This document shows positions 1-6,625 of a stretch of 64,000 nucleotides of DNA, in pieces (the first letter of the stretch is position 1; each line of letters opens with the position of its first letter). Where the stretch lies: positions 1 to 64,000 of the forward strand of contig DYEU01000026.1 of the NCBI GenBank assembly GCA_020725555.1, given 5' to 3'. The notes below the pieces were generated by a model. The model did not search any database. It saw only the letters and a list, made by a program, of their open reading frames with translations, and had not been told where the DNA came from. A program made the position numbers and the translations under genes. Source of the stretch: Desulfatibacillum sp. (GTDB taxonomy: Bacteria; Desulfobacterota; Desulfobacteria; Desulfobacterales; SpSt-501).

Positions 1-145
1 ATCAGCGGCCGGGTGTTGTCGCGCCGGTTGACGGTGTCGCCATCGGCAGTCAGCAAACTGGCCCAGCGCGGGCGCACAGGCCCCTGAACGGAAACGCGGC
101 AAATGCCTACTTCGGGGCTCTGGAATGAAAAGCAGCACTCGAAAA

Positions 146-175
146 CCATAAAAGTCAATATTTCACCATCGTCCC
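146..175 (+). repeat. Left arm of a 30-bp inverted repeat
   Basis: Positions 146-175 match the reverse complement of 1284-1313 at 29 of 30 bases, with 150-175 perfect. The arm sits just upstream of the recognisable transposase fragment. Together the arms bracket the transposase scrap and the toxin-antitoxin genes. They may be transposon ends or two inverted copies of one IS terminus; which of these is inference. Confidence 0.8.
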
Positions 176-198
176 CCATTTCACCCCATTTCTTCCCG

Positions 199-417
199 AT
201 GAAAGCGGTTGCCCAAATGATCCGTAACCATCTGGAGGGAATTGTCGCCTGGACGAGAAGCCGCATGACCAACGGTTTTCTTGAGGCGCTCAATGGCCTT
301 TTCCAGGCTGCTAAACGCAAAGTCCGAGGCTATCGCCGGATGTCGACCATCCGAACTGTCCTGTTCCTGATCGCGGGCAAACTCGATTTCAAAAAACTCA
401 ACCCCCCTGCTTTATAA
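199..417 (+). pseudogene. ISL3-family transposase, C-terminal remnant
   Basis: The translated fragment carries the hallmark C-terminal stretch of ISL3-type transposases: HLEGIVAWTRSR, TNGFLEALNGLFQAAKR, then a GYRR and FLIAGKLDF ending. About 70 residues are recognisable, against roughly 400 or more in an intact enzyme, so the DDE catalytic part is missing and the gene is dead. The ATG at 199 marks where recognisable sequence begins. The frame is open from 103, but that upstream part does not look like transposase. The reverse complement of 436-441 (GGCTCT) resembles ISL3-type inverted-repeat tips, so the original right end may lie near 441. Base composition is clearly lower in G+C than the rest of the window, consistent with acquired DNA. 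Confidence 0.75.
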
Positions 418-529
418 CCCACTCAGAATTTAATAGAGCCTATATTTTCAAGTTACCCAGGGCTGAATTCCGGCCGACCCTTTTTCATAAAAAGCAATGG
501 AAGATCGTTGCGCGATTGCAAAGTGCGAT

Positions 530-868
530 TCAAGCCGGCCGGCCGCATGCAATACGCTTGGATCTGGAATGCACGGGTTCCGCCACCAGCCGCACGCCCA
601 ACGCCGCGCAGACACGGCTGATGGTATCGAAGCGCGGCTGTGCATCAGCCCGCAGCGCCTTGTAAAGCGCTTCACGAGTTAATCCGGACGCCTTGGCAAT
701 CTCGCTCATGCCGCGGGCACGGGCAATGTCCCCCAGCGCCGCTGCGAGCAGAGCCGGGTCGTTCGCCTCCAGTATATCGGTCAGATAAGCGGCCACCGCT
801 TCCTCATTGTCGAGATAGGGTGCAGCATCGAAATCCGGCAGGTCGGCCACCTTGATGCGTTTGGTCAT
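530..868 (-). CDS. Antitoxin of a HigBA-like type II toxin-antitoxin pair
   Basis: This 112-residue protein belongs to the putative addiction-module antidote family (COG3636-like, HigA-type). It starts MTKRIKVADLPDFDAAPYL and has a helix-turn-helix around residues 50-95 (MSEIAKASGLTREALYKAL followed by FDTISRVCAALGV). Antitoxins of this type bind and neutralise the RelE/ParE-fold toxin and repress their own promoter. The gene follows the toxin by 15 bases, the toxin-first order typical of HigBA. A strong ribosome site (GGAGGAAAGG) precedes the ATG, which would favour antitoxin translation from the shared mRNA. Confidence 0.85.
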   Translation of the reverse strand: MTKRIKVADLPDFDAAPYLDNEEAVAAYLTDILEANDPALLAAALGDIARARGMSEIAKASGLTREALYKALRADAQPRFDTISRVCAALGVRLVAEPVHSRSKRIACGRPA

Positions 869-883
869 TTTCCTTTCCTCCGT

Positions 884-1177
884 TCAGTCCAGCAATGCCG
901 CCAGGGCCTTGGCACGCTTGATGTCGGCCTTCTGGGTGCGCTTCGATCCGCCGGCAAGCAGCACAATCGTCTGCGCGCCGCGCTGCGTGAAATACACGCG
1001 CCAGCCCGCACCCATGTGAATGCGTATTTCTGACACACCGCCACCCACGGGTTCCACGTCCCCTAGCAAACCGCGCTCGATGCGCTTGATCCGGGCCAAT
1101 ACCACCCCCCGCACCGCTGGATCGGAAAGATTGTCGAGCCAGGCGATGAATTCAGGCAGAGGCTTGATCGTGAACAT
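884..1177 (-). CDS. RelE/ParE-superfamily toxin (HigB-like addiction-module killer)
   Basis: This 97-residue protein matches the putative addiction-module killer family (COG3657-like) of RelE/ParE-fold toxins. Visible signatures are FIAWLDNLSDPAVRGVVLARI near the N-terminus, the central EIRIHMGAGWRVYF strand pair, and the C-terminal LLAGGSKRTQKADIKRAK. Characterised relatives are mRNA interferases; activity here is inferred from the family. The start is supported by a near-consensus promoter whose -10 box ends 6 bases before the ATG, so the toxin message is predicted to be leaderless. The ATG has no ribosome site of its own. It forms an operon with the downstream antitoxin. Confidence 0.85.
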   Translation of the reverse strand: MFTIKPLPEFIAWLDNLSDPAVRGVVLARIKRIERGLLGDVEPVGGGVSEIRIHMGAGWRVYFTQRGAQTIVLLAGGSKRTQKADIKRAKALAALLD

Positions 1178-1183
1178 GCGCTT

Positions 1184-1212
1184 ATTGTAGTCGAACGATT
1201 ACACCATGTCAA
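1184..1212 (-). promoter_or_regulatory. sigma70 promoter and candidate antitoxin operator for the TA operon
   Basis: On the minus strand the -35 box is TTGACA (1207-1212), followed by a 17-base spacer and a TACAAT -10 box (1184-1189). The spacer and -10 edge contain an imperfect palindrome at 1187-1202, GTA-N-TCG-NN-CGA-N-TAC, a likely binding site for the HTH antitoxin. Transcription would start about at the toxin ATG (1177). Confidence 0.7.
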
Positions 1213-1283
1213 ATCAGGTTGGTTTTCCGCAGCCAAGGTCTTTCTGACGACTTTTTAGATGTGAATCATCTCCGTGGAAATAA

Positions 1284-1313
1284 GGGACGATGGTGAAATA
1301 TTGACTTTTGTGG
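1284..1313 (-). repeat. Right arm of the 30-bp inverted repeat
   Basis: This is the inverted partner of 146-175, with 29 of 30 bases matching. Positions 1178-1395 hold no credible gene, only the TA promoter and this repeat arm. Confidence 0.8.
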
Positions 1314-1395
1314 ATCCGAGGCGAGCCCAAGGGGCACGTTGGCCTGCCGGATGCCGCGCGCCAAAACGCACCCCTTGCGCGCCCGGAGGAAAGCG

Positions 1396-1429
1396 AAAAG
1401 GCCGTAACCCGCTTGGGTTACGGCCTTTT
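1396..1429 (-). terminator. Intrinsic terminator downstream of tRNA-Leu
   Basis: A perfect 15-bp stem (AAAAGGCCGTAACCC / GGGTTACGGCCTTTT) with a GCTT loop. The A-run and T-run at its two ends make it usable in both directions. It ends the long minus-strand operon after tRNA-Leu and also shields it from the accessory patch. Confidence 0.88.
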
Positions 1430-1438
1430 CCTGTTGAA

Positions 1439-1524
1439 TGGTGCCCAAGGCCGGACTTGAACCGGCACGGGTCTCCCCACTACCCCCTCAAGATAGCGTG
1501 TCTACCAGGTTCCACCACTTGGGC
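1439..1524 (-). tRNA. tRNA-Leu (anticodon GAG)
   Basis: The 86-nt cloverleaf has acceptor stem GCCCAAG/CTTGGGC, a D-arm with GTGG...TGGTAGAC, anticodon stem CTATC/GGTAG with loop TTGAGGG (anticodon GAG), a class II long variable arm, the T-arm sequence GGTTCAAGTCC, and an encoded CCA end. It lies 10 bases downstream of secG on the same strand and just upstream of a strong terminator, so it is probably processed from the secG operon transcript. The mobile remnants nearby suggest its 3' side may be an insertion hotspot (inference). Confidence 0.95.
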
Positions 1525-1534
1525 ACGAGACGGA

Positions 1535-1885
1535 TCACGGGGCCTTGGCCTCCGGTGCCGCGGGCCGGGCGTCGGCCGCAGGCGGGGCTGCGGGCGCCTC
1601 GGGCGCGCGGGTTTCGACCGCGGCCGGCGGCTCGCTCACGACCGAGGTCATGGGCCGCCGGCTGGCGATGTAAGCGAGCGAAAACGACGTCAGCATGAAG
1701 ACCACCGCGGCGACCGTGGTCGCCTTGCTGAGAAAGGTCGAGGCGCCGGTCGGCCCGAAGAGGGTTTGGCTTCCCCCGCTGCCGAACACGGCCCCGATGT
1801 CCGCGCCTTTCCCCGTCTGGAGCAGGACGATCATGATCAGCGCGAAACAGACCAAAACGTGGAGGATGATCAAGACGACCGTCAT
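1535..1885 (-). CDS. secG: Protein translocase subunit SecG
   Basis: SecG is the small accessory subunit of the SecYEG inner-membrane channel. The 116-residue protein has the family layout: a first membrane helix at about residues 2-20, the conserved LLQTGKGADIGAVFGSGGSQTLFG loop, a second helix at about 50-72, then an Ala/Pro-rich cytoplasmic tail. Its start overlaps the tpiA stop by 4 bases, and gap-tpiA-secG is a widespread bacterial arrangement. The usual pgk gene is missing between gap and tpiA. Confidence 0.93.
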   Translation of the reverse strand: MTVVLIILHVLVCFALIMIVLLQTGKGADIGAVFGSGGSQTLFGPTGASTFLSKATTVAAVVFMLTSFSLAYIASRRPMTSVVSEPPAAVETRAPEAPAAPPAADARPAAPEAKAP

Positions 1886-2676
1886 GGTTCGATTGCGGTT
1901 CCTTTCCGCGGGCCGGGTTGCGCCGCGGCGACGATCCGCGCGAAACTCTCCGCCTGCAGGCTCGCCCCGCCGACGAGCGCGCCGTCCACATCCGGCATGC
2001 CCATGAGCTCGGCGGTGTTTTCGGGCTTCACGCTGCCGCCGTAGAGGATGCGCACGCCGGCCGCGAACGCCGGCGTGCCGAGCTCCGCCAGCCGGTTGCG
2101 GAGGAAGGCGTGGGCCTCCTGCGCTTGGGCGGCGGTCGCGGTCCGGCCCGTGCCGATGGCCCAGACCGGCTCGTAGGCGAGCACGAGCCGCCCGGCATCG
2201 GCTGTAAATGAATCTTTTAGGCCATCTCGCAGTTGTTTGTCAAGGATGGAAAAGGTCTGGCCGCGTTCGCGTTCCTCCTCGCGTTCCCCCACGCAGACGA
2301 TGGGGATGAGCCCCGCGGCGAGGACGGCCGCCACCTTGCGCCGGACCGTCTCGTCGGTTTCGCCGAAGAACTGCCGGCGCTCGGAGTGCCCGAGGATCAC
2401 GTAGCGGCAGCCCGCGGCGGCGAGCATCCGCGGGGAGACCTCGCCGGTGAAGGCCCCCTCGGTTTCCCAGAAGGCGTCCTGGGCGGCGAGCGCGACCGCC
2501 GACCCCGCCAGAGCGGCGGCGACCGCTTCGAGGGCGGGAAAGGCCGGGGCGAGGACGATGTCCCGGTCGCGCAACCCGGAGACGAGCGGCAGGAAGCGGC
2601 GCACGAAGTCCGCCGCCTCGGCCGAGGTCTTGTGCATCTTCCAGTTCCCGGCGATCAGGGGCCGGCGCTTCTCCAT
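1882..2676 (-). CDS. tpiA: Triosephosphate isomerase
   Basis: The enzyme interconverts dihydroxyacetone phosphate and glyceraldehyde 3-phosphate in glycolysis and gluconeogenesis. The 264-residue TIM barrel shows GNWKMHK with the substrate Lys near residue 12, the catalytic His in LGHSERR, the catalytic Glu in AYEPVWAIGTGRTA, and the phosphate-binding GGSVKPENTAELM and GALVGGASL segments. Length is near the family norm of about 250. It sits 39 bases after gap and overlaps secG by 4 bases. Confidence 0.97.
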   Translation of the reverse strand: MEKRRPLIAGNWKMHKTSAEAADFVRRFLPLVSGLRDRDIVLAPAFPALEAVAAALAGSAVALAAQDAFWETEGAFTGEVSPRMLAAAGCRYVILGHSERRQFFGETDETVRRKVAAVLAAGLIPIVCVGEREEERERGQTFSILDKQLRDGLKDSFTADAGRLVLAYEPVWAIGTGRTATAAQAQEAHAFLRNRLAELGTPAFAAGVRILYGGSVKPENTAELMGMPDVDGALVGGASLQAESFARIVAAAQPGPRKGTAIEP

Positions 2677-2715
2677 GGCGGTCTTCTCCGTTTCGGCCCG
2701 AGAGGGCCCCAGGGT

Positions 2716-3720
2716 TCAGAGCATCTCCCCCATCAGCACGGCGAGGTCCACCATGCGCGTGGAATAGCCCGTCTCGTTGTCGTACCAGGCGAGCACCTTG
2801 ACCAGGTCCTCGACCGCGTAGGTGTTCGGGGCGTCGACGATGGAGGAGAGGGCGCTGCCGTTGAAGTCCGCGGAGACGAGCGGCGCCTCGCAGTAGCCGA
2901 GGATCCCCCGCAGCGACTCCTCGGCGGCCTGCCGCAGCGCGGCGTTCACCTCGGAGACGGTGACCCCCTGCTTTTCGATCCGCACCACGAGGTCGACGAG
3001 CGAGACGTTGGGCGTGGGCACGCGCACGGCGAGCCCGTTCAGCTTGCCGGCGAGCTCGGGGAGCACCAGGCCCACGGCCTTCGCCGCCCCCGTGGTCGTG
3101 GGCACCATCGACAGCGCCGCCGCCCGCGCGCGCCGCAGGTCCTTGTGCGGGAAGTCGAGCAGGCGCTGGTCGCCCGTGTAGGAATGGACGGTCGTCATCA
3201 GGCCGCAGCGGATCTTGAAGTGCTCGTGCAGGACCTTGGCGACCGGGGCGAGGCAGTTCGTGGTGCAGGAGGCGTTGGAGACGATGTGGTGCTGCCGGGG
3301 GTCGTAGCGGTGCTCGTTGACGCCCATCACCACCGTCAGGTCGGGGTTGGAGGCCGGGGCGGAGATGATCACCTTGCGGGCGCCGGCCGCGAGGTGGCGC
3401 GCGGCGTCCTCGCGCTTCGTGAAGAGCCCCGTGCACTCGGCGACGATCTCGACCCCCAGGCCTTTCCAGTCGATCTTGTCGGGCTCCCGGACGGAGCGGA
3501 TGGCGATCGCCTTGCCGCCGACCTCGATCGCGTCCCCCCGCGCGGTCACCTCGGCCGCGAGGGTCCCGTGCACCGAATCGTAGCGCAAGAGGTGCGCCAT
3601 GGTGTCGGCGTTGGTGAGGTCGTTGATCGCGACCACCTCGACCTTGGGGTTCTTGAGGGCCTGGCGCAGCATGACCCGGCCGATCCTGCCGAAACCGTTG
3701 ATGCCGACTCTGACCGTCAT
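2716..3720 (-). CDS. gap: Glyceraldehyde-3-phosphate dehydrogenase, type I
   Basis: The enzyme oxidises glyceraldehyde 3-phosphate to 1,3-bisphosphoglycerate with NAD(P). The 334-residue protein begins with the Rossmann motif VGINGFGRIGR and contains the active-site Cys in SNASCTTNCLAPV, the His in MTTVHSYTGDQ, and the C-terminal WYDNETGYSTRMVDL. No phosphoglycerate kinase gene follows it, unlike the common gap-pgk-tpi order. It lies 12 bases after rimI, so it is probably on the rpoN-region transcript. Confidence 0.97.
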   Translation of the reverse strand: MTVRVGINGFGRIGRVMLRQALKNPKVEVVAINDLTNADTMAHLLRYDSVHGTLAAEVTARGDAIEVGGKAIAIRSVREPDKIDWKGLGVEIVAECTGLFTKREDAARHLAAGARKVIISAPASNPDLTVVMGVNEHRYDPRQHHIVSNASCTTNCLAPVAKVLHEHFKIRCGLMTTVHSYTGDQRLLDFPHKDLRRARAAALSMVPTTTGAAKAVGLVLPELAGKLNGLAVRVPTPNVSLVDLVVRIEKQGVTVSEVNAALRQAAEESLRGILGYCEAPLVSADFNGSALSSIVDAPNTYAVEDLVKVLAWYDNETGYSTRMVDLAVLMGEML

Positions 3721-3732
3721 CGGGAATCCTCC

Positions 3733-4182
3733 TTACGCGTGAAAGGTGAGCACCACGGCGTCTTCCCCGCCGGCACGGTAGTAGCCGCGCCGGCGGGCGA
3801 TCTCCTGAAATCCGAACGAACGGTAAAACGAACGGGCACCCGCGTTGGCGGACTGCGTTTCGAGAAAGACCCGCCGCGCCCCGCCCGCGCGGATCCGCCG
3901 CAGCCCCTCCTCGAGCAGGCGGGCGGCGATGCCGCGGCGGCGCCAGTCCGGGTGCACGGCGAGCCTGAGGATCTCCGCCTCGTCGGCGGCGATCCGGTAG
4001 CAGAGGTAGCCGATCGGCTCCCCGCCCTCCGTTGCGCGGACGATGAGGCTTCCCCCCCCCGCCCCGCCCGCCGCGGCGGCGAGGGATTCCCGTCCCCAGG
4101 GCTCGGCGAAACAGAGGGATTCCAGATCGGCCAGCCGCTCGAGGTCGCTTGCGGCCGCGATCTCGGCCCGCCAGCGGCTCAT
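3733..4182 (-). CDS. rimI: GNAT acetyltransferase, RimI-like
   Basis: This 149-residue GNAT-fold protein carries the acetyl-CoA-binding block LAVHPDWRRRGIAARLLEEGL and the later motif ETQSANAGARSFYRSFGF seen in ribosomal-protein-alanine N-acetyltransferases. RimI acetylates the N-terminus of S18 in E. coli; the target here is inferred. The ATG at 4182 overlaps the stop of the PTS EIIA gene, which fixes the start. Other GNAT substrates cannot be excluded. Confidence 0.8.
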   Translation of the reverse strand: MSRWRAEIAAASDLERLADLESLCFAEPWGRESLAAAAGGAGGGSLIVRATEGGEPIGYLCYRIAADEAEILRLAVHPDWRRRGIAARLLEEGLRRIRAGGARRVFLETQSANAGARSFYRSFGFQEIARRRGYYRAGGEDAVVLTFHA

Positions 4183-4598
4183 GGCGCGCCCCGCTTGTTG
4201 CCCTTGAGGATGCCGCTGGCCAGGGTGATGCTTTTGCGCCCGTAGGCTTCCAGCGAGGCGGCGAGCTCCACGAGCGGGAGCCGCTCCCGCTGGCCGAGGG
4301 CGTGGACGAGGACCGGCAGGTTGACGCCCGAGAGGACGTCGACCCGGCCTTCCTCCAGGAACGAGTAGCTGATGTTGGAGGGGGTCCCGCCGAACATGTC
4401 GGTAAGGATCAAGACCCCGTCCCCCTGGCTCACCTTCTTCACGGCGGCGGCCACCTTTTCGCGCAGCCGGTCGACGTTCTGGTTGAGGTCGATCGAGACG
4501 GCGACCGTGGCCGGGGGACGGCTGCCCAGGATGAATTCCGAGGCTTCGAGCAACGCCTCGCCCAGCTGGCCGTGGGTGACGACGACGATTCCGATCAT
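4179..4598 (-). CDS. PTS EIIA component, mannose/fructose (ManX) type
   Basis: The 139-residue EIIA-Man domain has the phosphoryl-accepting His in VVVTHGQLGEAL (about residue 10) and the conserved GDGVLILTDMFGGTPSNIS segment. There are no EIIB, EIIC or EIID genes here, so sugar transport is unlikely to be its role. In related genomes such orphan EIIA proteins sit beside rapZ and ptsN and are thought to be regulatory. HPr and EI, which often follow, are absent. Start and stop overlap the neighbouring genes on both sides (ATGA). Confidence 0.88.
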   Translation of the reverse strand: MIGIVVVTHGQLGEALLEASEFILGSRPPATVAVSIDLNQNVDRLREKVAAAVKKVSQGDGVLILTDMFGGTPSNISYSFLEEGRVDVLSGVNLPVLVHALGQRERLPLVELAASLEAYGRKSITLASGILKGNKRGAP

Positions 4599-5512
4599 GG
4601 CTGCCATCCGTTGCGGGGCGGCCGGCGGCCCTCGCCGGCCGGGTCTGCGGTGCGCTCGACGTCGCGGTGCACAAGCCGCACGGCGGGGTGACGGGCGGCG
4701 AGGTGCTCGTAGAGCCGGCGCGCGACCGCCACCGAGCGATGCCGGCCGCCGGTGCATCCCACCGCGACGGTGAGCCGGCTTTTGCCCTCGCGCGCGTAGC
4801 GCGGCACCAGAAAATCGAGCAGGGCCCGGGTCTTCTCCAGGAACTCGGCCCCCTCCGGGCTCCCCAGCACGAAGGCCTGGATCCGCTCGTGCTCGCCGTC
4901 GAGGGGCTGGAGCTCGGGGACGAAATGGGGGTTGGCGAGAAAGCGCACGTCGAGCACGAGGTCCGCCTCCAGCGGCAGGCCGTATTTGAAGCCGAAGGAG
5001 AGGACCTGCACGTCCATCGGCGCGATGGCCCGGCGGCTGCGGGCGATTTCGAGGATGCGCGCCTTGAGCTCGTGCGCGGTGAGCGAGGAGGTGTCCACCA
5101 CGTGGTCGGCCGCGGCGCGGATCGGGCGCATCTGCTCGGCCTCGAGGCGGATGCCGGCGACGAGCTCCCGGTCGCGGGCGAGCGGGTGCCGGCGGCGGGT
5201 CTCGCTGAAGCGCTTCACGAGCACGGCTTCTTCGGCCTCGAGAAAGATGATCTCGCAGTGCACCCCCTGCTCCCGCAGGCGGGCGAGCACGGACTCCTGC
5301 CGGCCGGCGAACCCCTTTTCGCGGGCGTCCATCACGAAGGCGAACCCGGCGATCTCCGAATCCCGCGAGACGGGCAGTTCCAGGAATTTCGGCAGCAGAT
5401 CGACCGGCAGGTTCTCGACGCAGAAAAAGCCGGCGTCCTCGAGGGCCGCCGCGGCGACGCTCTTGCCCGAGCCGGAGAGCCCGGTGACGATGAAGAAGGG
5501 CAGGTGCTTCAT
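4595..5512 (-). CDS. rapZ: RNase adapter / nucleotide-binding protein RapZ (YvcJ family)
   Basis: The 305-residue P-loop protein has Walker A GLSGSGKSVAAAALED near the N-terminus and the C-terminal signature TVAVGCTGGRHRSVAVARRLYEHL. In E. coli RapZ binds glucosamine-6-phosphate and guides RNase E to GlmZ; in other phyla its role is less clear. It lies between ptsN and the EIIA gene, the standard rpoN-linked position. The C-terminus is a little longer than the roughly 284 residues usual, ending in an Arg/Pro-rich tail. Confidence 0.92.
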   Translation of the reverse strand: MKHLPFFIVTGLSGSGKSVAAAALEDAGFFCVENLPVDLLPKFLELPVSRDSEIAGFAFVMDAREKGFAGRQESVLARLREQGVHCEIIFLEAEEAVLVKRFSETRRRHPLARDRELVAGIRLEAEQMRPIRAAADHVVDTSSLTAHELKARILEIARSRRAIAPMDVQVLSFGFKYGLPLEADLVLDVRFLANPHFVPELQPLDGEHERIQAFVLGSPEGAEFLEKTRALLDFLVPRYAREGKSRLTVAVGCTGGRHRSVAVARRLYEHLAARHPAVRLVHRDVERTADPAGEGRRPPRNGWQP

Positions 5513-5548
5513 GGCGTGACGGCGGCGGGGCCTCGCCCCCCCGGGCGC

Positions 5549-6007
5549 TCAGGGCTCCTGGTCCTCCTGCCGGATGATCTCACGGATCTCCCGGCGGTCC
5601 GCGGCCTGAAGTAGCCGCTCCTTGAACGGCTCGTGCTTGAGCATCCGCGAGATGCGGGCGAGCATCTGCAGGTGGGATCCCGTGGAATTCTCCGGGGTCA
5701 CGAGCAGGAAAAACAGGCGCGTCGGCCGGCCGTCGAGGGATTCGAAATCGACCCCCTCCCGGCTGCGTCCGAAGCCGATCATCAACCGCTCAAGCCGCCG
5801 GTGTTTGCCGTGCGGGATGCCGATGCCCCCGCCGATCCCGGTGCTGCCCAGCCGTTCCCGCTCGAGCAGCACCGTGACCAGCTCCTCGACGGGGATGGCG
5901 GCGAGCCGGGCCACGGGGGCGGCGAGCTCCTCGAGCACCTCGGCCTTGGAGTGCGCCCGGAGCTCCGGGAGCACGGCTTCCTCGGGAAGGAAATCGAGAA
6001 TGTTCAT
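5549..6007 (-). CDS. ptsN: Nitrogen-PTS EIIA protein
   Basis: The 152-residue EIIA-Ntr (fructose-type EIIA domain) has the phosphorylated His in GIGGGIGIPHGKH. PtsN is a regulatory phosphocarrier that modulates K+ transport and sigma54-linked processes in proteobacteria. It lies 70 bases downstream of hpf and 36 bases upstream of rapZ, in the canonical rpoN-hpf-ptsN-rapZ order. Confidence 0.93.
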   Translation of the reverse strand: MNILDFLPEEAVLPELRAHSKAEVLEELAAPVARLAAIPVEELVTVLLERERLGSTGIGGGIGIPHGKHRRLERLMIGFGRSREGVDFESLDGRPTRLFFLLVTPENSTGSHLQMLARISRMLKHEPFKERLLQAADRREIREIIRQEDQEP

Positions 6008-6077
6008 GATCGGTTTCGTCCCGGCTCGGCTTCCGGGCGGCAGGGGCGTCCCCCGCCCGGTCCGGCTGCGCTGCCGC

Positions 6078-6614
6078 TCAGCCCGGAGGCTGCAGCAGGC
6101 CGTAGTGCCCGTCCTTGCGGCGGTAGATCACGTTGATCTGCGAGGAGCGGGCGTTCATGAACGCCAGAAAGTCCCGGGAGCTCATGTCCATCTGCAACAC
6201 GGCCTCCTCGACGTCCATCGGCTTGGTGTCGAGGGTCTCGATGCGCACCTCGCGCCGGGGGGGCTCCACCTCGGCGGCGGGGGCGGCCTCCTCGCGGATG
6301 GCGCGCGTTCTGCCCTTGGCGATCGTGCGGCGCTCGCGGATCTTCTGTTTCCCCCGCTTGAGCTGGGTTTCCAGCTTGTCGAGGACCATGTCGATGGCGG
6401 AGTAGAGATCCCCGGTCTCCTCCTTGCCGGTGATCGTCATGCGGTCGGCGGTGATGTGGATTTCCGCCGAGTGGCGGTGCTTTTCGACGGACAGCACGAC
6501 CTGCGCCGTCGCCGGGTTGTCGAAGAGCTTGTCGAAGCGGTTGAGCTTTTCGCTGACATACGACTTCAGGTGTTCGGAGGAATCGACGTTCTTGAACGAA
6601 ATCGCTGTCTGCAT
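6078..6614 (-). CDS. hpf: Ribosome hibernation promoting factor, long form
   Basis: The N-terminal residues 1-100 form the HPF/YfiA domain (HLKSYVSEKLNRFDKLFD, then EKHRHSAEIHITADRM). A charged linker follows. Residues of about 125-178 form the dimerisation domain typical of long HPFs (PMDVEEAVLQMDMSSRDFLA, VIYRRKDGHYGLLQP). Long HPFs alone can pair 70S ribosomes into 100S particles. Length is 178 residues. The gene starts 11 bases after rpoN. Confidence 0.93.
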   Translation of the reverse strand: MQTAISFKNVDSSEHLKSYVSEKLNRFDKLFDNPATAQVVLSVEKHRHSAEIHITADRMTITGKEETGDLYSAIDMVLDKLETQLKRGKQKIRERRTIAKGRTRAIREEAAPAAEVEPPRREVRIETLDTKPMDVEEAVLQMDMSSRDFLAFMNARSSQINVIYRRKDGHYGLLQPPG

Positions 6615-6625
6615 GCAAACCCTCC

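Noticed and set aside
1-149. Partial minus-strand reading frame starting near 149 and running off the left edge
   Set aside because: It is open and protein-like but starts inside the inverted-repeat arm, has no ribosome site, and I do not recognise the product. It may be IS-derived, but it cannot be supported as a gene.
2233-4245. 670-codon open frame on the plus strand opposite tpiA and gap
   Set aside because: Antisense frames stay open by chance in very GC-rich coding DNA; tpiA and gap on the other strand are certain.
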